64,000 nucleotides of DNA, taken from Phycisphaerae bacterium (GTDB lineage Bacteria > Planctomycetota > Phycisphaerae > UBA1845). The stretch is taken from positions 1-64,000 of the forward strand of contig JAJDEB010000038.1 of NCBI GenBank assembly GCA_029260015.1, given 5' to 3'. Shown in pieces: positions 62,401 through 64,000 of this stretch. The first letter of the stretch is position 1. Each line of letters starts with the position of its first letter. Made by a program: the position numbers and the translations under genes. Below the pieces are notes generated by a model. That model searched no databases, had not been told where the DNA came from, and saw nothing but the letters and a program-made list of their open reading frames with translations.

Positions 62401-64000
62401 GTTGTAAGAGACGCCATAGAGATGCACTTGCGCCCCACCGGCAAGATTCACTTCCACCGATCCGGTATCCGAAACGACAACCGGTGTACCCCCAGATGGG
62501 TCTGTCGGTAATACCAACGTTTCAAACGTACACGAGCTATAGAAATCGACGCTGCCATTGGGTGCATACAGAATTGCACTGTTGCCAAGATCGAAGTCGG
62601 CGAGGAAGTCTTCGGTGAAGTAATCAGGAATTTCTGGCGTTGTGAAGCTGTAGCAAACCGCGCCATTCGTATCAAATGCCACGTTGTTCGCCGGGTCCGT
62701 CGCCTCTACGCCAAAGAAATACGTCGTGTCATCCACGAGTCCGTCAACGTCGATGCTGTGTGACGTGTTCATTCCGTTTGCAGAAACTGTGGTTGCAAGA
62801 TCGTTGCAATCGGTTCCGAATCGGACGGCACCAACGGCTGGCTCGTCGGTGTTAAAGACGATCCGGGCGCTTCGCGGATCAATATCGATTGCCGAAACAC
62901 CGCTGACGAAGGGCGCAGTGCAATCGACGCCCACCGATTCTTCGACCAAGACATCCGTGTTGCCGAAGCCATCGTCCGCATCAAGGTAGCTGGCTGTTAC
63001 CGAATCGCCTTCGGTGATGTGCAGTGTTCCAACTGAATCTGCGGTCGCCAATGGAATGGACCCGACGAAGTGGGCCGACTGCGAACTCGATTCGGTCAGC
63101 GTGACAACTTCGCCTCCCGGTTCCGTGTCTGACGCAATAACGATTTCTAAAGTTTCGATCTCAAAATCATTGGTATTGACATCGCAATCGTTGACAGAAA
63201 TCTCCGCCGTGCTGGTACAGTTGTAGCTTTCCTGATTGAAACGAATGACGCCCTGCGGACTGCAGTTGATCAAAAGCGGCGCCGCTGCCAGAGAGAACGA
63301 TTGCGGTCCCTGCGGAACGTTGAACCCGGAAATCTGCACAAAATATTCGCCCGGTGCCGGCGTATCGATAACCACCTGCTCGATGTTGTTGACATGGTCG
63401 GCTTGCGTTTTGACAGCGTTGTTGGCAGGTGCCGCAGGGTTGAGCGTCCACGGTAAGTACGCGTTGCTGTTGACATCGAGTACACGCAAATCCAAATCGT
63501 TGACCAACGTGGGATTGACGGCTGGCGTACCGGGCACATCGTCCCACGCCAACGTCACCTTGAGCTGTGTATCCAAGGCATCGACGACAATGAGCACCTG
63601 AATGACCTGCCCCTGTTCGACTTCGCCTTCCAGGAAGTTGCCCGCCCGCATAAGTTCAATCGCCGGAACCACGCGAACCGAACCGTAGCCCGTTCGATAG
63701 TCCGGACCGGGGTTTTCGATATCGACTGCGGTCTGGGCAAGCACCGCTTTGAGCGTCGAATTGCGAAAATCAGGTTCGCCTGGATAATTGGCACGGAAGT
63801 CCTGTAGAATCAGGGCGCTCATTCCGCATACCGTTGGCGACGCCATCGACGTTCCGCATTTGACGCTGTAATTCCCGCCGCTTGAGCACGACGTCACGCC
63901 ACCATCGCCGCCCGTCTGACAACCTGGCGCCGCAAAGTCGGGTTTCATGCGACCGTCGTCGGTGGGTCCCCACCCGGTGAAGTTGGTCACGGAGTCATCG
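59404..64000 (-). CDS. S8 subtilisin-like protease with repeated jelly-roll and cadherin-like modules and dockerin; N-terminus cut by window edge
   Basis: The frame is open to the right edge, so the start, signal peptide and catalytic Asp and His lie outside. The subtilase end is visible: WGPTDDGRMKPDFAAPG and the catalytic Ser motif GTSMASPTVCG (63835-63855). After the protease come a P-domain-like region, a fibronectin-type stretch (PFVSGVSAIDIDPRSARIVF) and at least three cadherin/Ig-like repeats (LPYTLVGGGNALSYTP, LPYTLIGNQNVARYQ, LPYVLSGGGNQVLYAP). These alternate with two repeats of about 150 residues containing GINEPxxPxSARLNGS. A module matching the M14 protein (VDPGWATEGLWAFGVPQG) and dockerin EF-hands (DTDGDVDGADMRAF, DFDDDGDVDLIDFEAF) end it. 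The protein is over 1530 residues, secreted, and likely degrades external protein. Confidence 0.92.
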   Translation of the reverse strand, partial: DDSVTNFTGWGPTDDGRMKPDFAAPGCQTGGDGGVTSCSSGGNYSVKCGTSMASPTVCGMSALILQDFRANYPGEPDFRNSTLKAVLAQTAVDIENPGPDYRTGYGSVRVVPAIELMRAGNFLEGEVEQGQVIQVLIVVDALDTQLKVTLAWDDVPGTPAVNPTLVNDLDLRVLDVNSNAYLPWTLNPAAPANNAVKTQADHVNNIEQVVIDTPAPGEYFVQISGFNVPQGPQSFSLAAAPLLINCSPQGVIRFNQESYNCTSTAEISVNDCDVNTNDFEIETLEIVIASDTEPGGEVVTLTESSSQSAHFVGSIPLATADSVGTLHITEGDSVTASYLDADDGFGNTDVLVEESVGVDCTAPFVSGVSAIDIDPRSARIVFNTDEPAVGAVRFGTDCNDLATTVSANGMNTSHSIDVDGLVDDTTYFFGVEATDPANNVAFDTNGAVCYSFTTPEIPDYFTEDFLADFDLGNSAILYAPNGSVDFYSSCTFETLVLPTDPSGGTPVVVSDTGSVEVNLAGGAQVHLYGVSYNTVYINANGNITFDGPDDDTTETFGEHFDQPRVSLLYDDLDPSEGGSLSYKQLGDRFVVTWFDISEDGVNNDNTFQVELYYDGRIQLAWLGVDANDGIVGLSGGGGLPIDFFESDLSGVGDCGPRPPSAAGRTVIVGEDRTADIVLLASDDGLPLVPGMVSYIITSIPIYELRDAGNDHMIEIGDLPYTLVGGGNALSYTPTNGFLGIDTLDFKANDGGTPPDAGDSNSATVTVRVDPVLQVPVYDPFPTTVFDSGIWSLVSLAGIDDEGINEPSLPYSARLNGSPAGGDELQTHLVDLSTVSDARLVYWFERTGNGESPDSGENLRVDYVDSNGSWQPLREYAGDGDDMTDFQREDILLPSAALHDSFRARFRTTGTASANNIDDWFVDNISVTLGDAPFANDVFAEVRQDDIADIFLVGSDPKLDVLDFVIVSLPTGGTLTDPNGGVIESNDLPYTLIGNQNVARYQRSGTFLGNDSFTFRVNDGANDSFVATVNVEVQPLIELPFEDSFPDFVFDPLKWGEVLGAAIDGTGINEPTPPNSARLNGSSSVGDELVSFPVNLEAQSGIRLRYAWQRTGGGNSTETGDDLFFDYLDTNGVWQVFTQHLGDGPDMTVYDVTNELLPSDALHGNFQLRIRVTSNAGDDWFVDDVLIYHPDAPTATSQSILVRRFGWAIIDLVADDPNEDPLDYVVTSLPAQGELYDTSDGAIISEGALPYVLSGGGNQVLYAPPLGYEGVDVFAFRANDGVYDSTLGVISLQIGGEQPVEDFPLDVDPGWATEGLWAFGVPQGIDFDPFSGVTGTNVYGYNLAGKYESNLPPTYLTTPPIDLSAVQNAELRYQRWLGVESSFFDHAAIEISINGVNWDVVWEHTEIAGIFDRAWIPQAIDISAFADQQSSVQLRWVMGATDGSGEFEGWSIDDIQVFGDVIAGPGDIDTDGDVDGADMRAFVACLFGPDASPTPAAPMLAQDCLDAFDFDDDGDVDLIDFEAFTQLFTGAS

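Overview
The window (about 55% GC) looks like a chromosomal segment of a planctomycete, probably Phycisphaerae-like. Pointers are large secreted proteins with thrombospondin type 3 and 'DCNxNGxxDxC' repeats, several dockerin-type C-termini, a planctomycete-style sucrose synthase plus SPS-SPP pair, an ECF sigma/anti-sigma pair, and a bacterial microcompartment (BMC) operon. No rRNA, CRISPR array, prophage or intact insertion sequence was seen. Assignment to a lineage is inference from gene content only.

Layout. 1-474: lipoprotein cut by the left edge. 750-5319: sucrose synthase and sucrose-phosphate synthase/phosphatase. 5603-6538: a secreted redoxin with an in-frame UGA that I read as selenocysteine, with a bacterial SECIS-like hairpin just downstream. 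7003-13203: a 2066-residue M6-like metalloprotease with PKD and calcium-binding repeats. 13359-14633: purD. 14639-21136 (minus strand): a nine-gene BMC operon, in transcription order an RpiB-DeoC fusion, double-stacking BMC-T, BMC-H, BMC-P, CoA-acylating aldehyde dehydrogenase, BMC-T, two BMC-P and a class II aldolase. 21377-25447: HDOD protein, sensor kinase and metallophosphoesterase. 25448-26628: geneless tract with tandem repeats, a good promoter and a terminator. 26629-32922: flavin reductase, msrB, aspS, sigma/anti-sigma and rsmG. 33057-37724: beta-propeller lipoprotein and proS. 37639-48439: polysaccharide genes (glycosyltransferases, methyltransferases, sulfatase-like enzyme), interrupted by a two-gene ParB-like/adenine methylase unit. 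48449-52148: enolase-superfamily enzyme, dockerin protein, tRNA-Arg, membrane protein and a broken FG-GAP gene. 52440-56676: CheW, soluble chemoreceptor and PilZ protein. 56951-64000: M14 carboxypeptidase and S8 protease (cut by the right edge), sharing a C-terminal module plus dockerin.

How the genes work together. In the BMC, DeoC (and perhaps the class II aldolase) would release a short aldehyde inside a shell of hexamers, trimers and pentamers, and the aldehyde dehydrogenase would convert it to acyl-CoA. The enzyme set recalls the 'sugar phosphate utilising' BMC class and the shell proteins recall those of Haliangium ochraceum (both from memory). No phosphotransacylase or alcohol dehydrogenase is present here. 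The sucrose pair makes and reversibly cleaves sucrose. The most notable items are the selenoprotein, the RpiB-linker-DeoC fusion whose linker resembles an encapsulation peptide, and the ParB-like/Dam-type pair, a possible undescribed modification or defence module.
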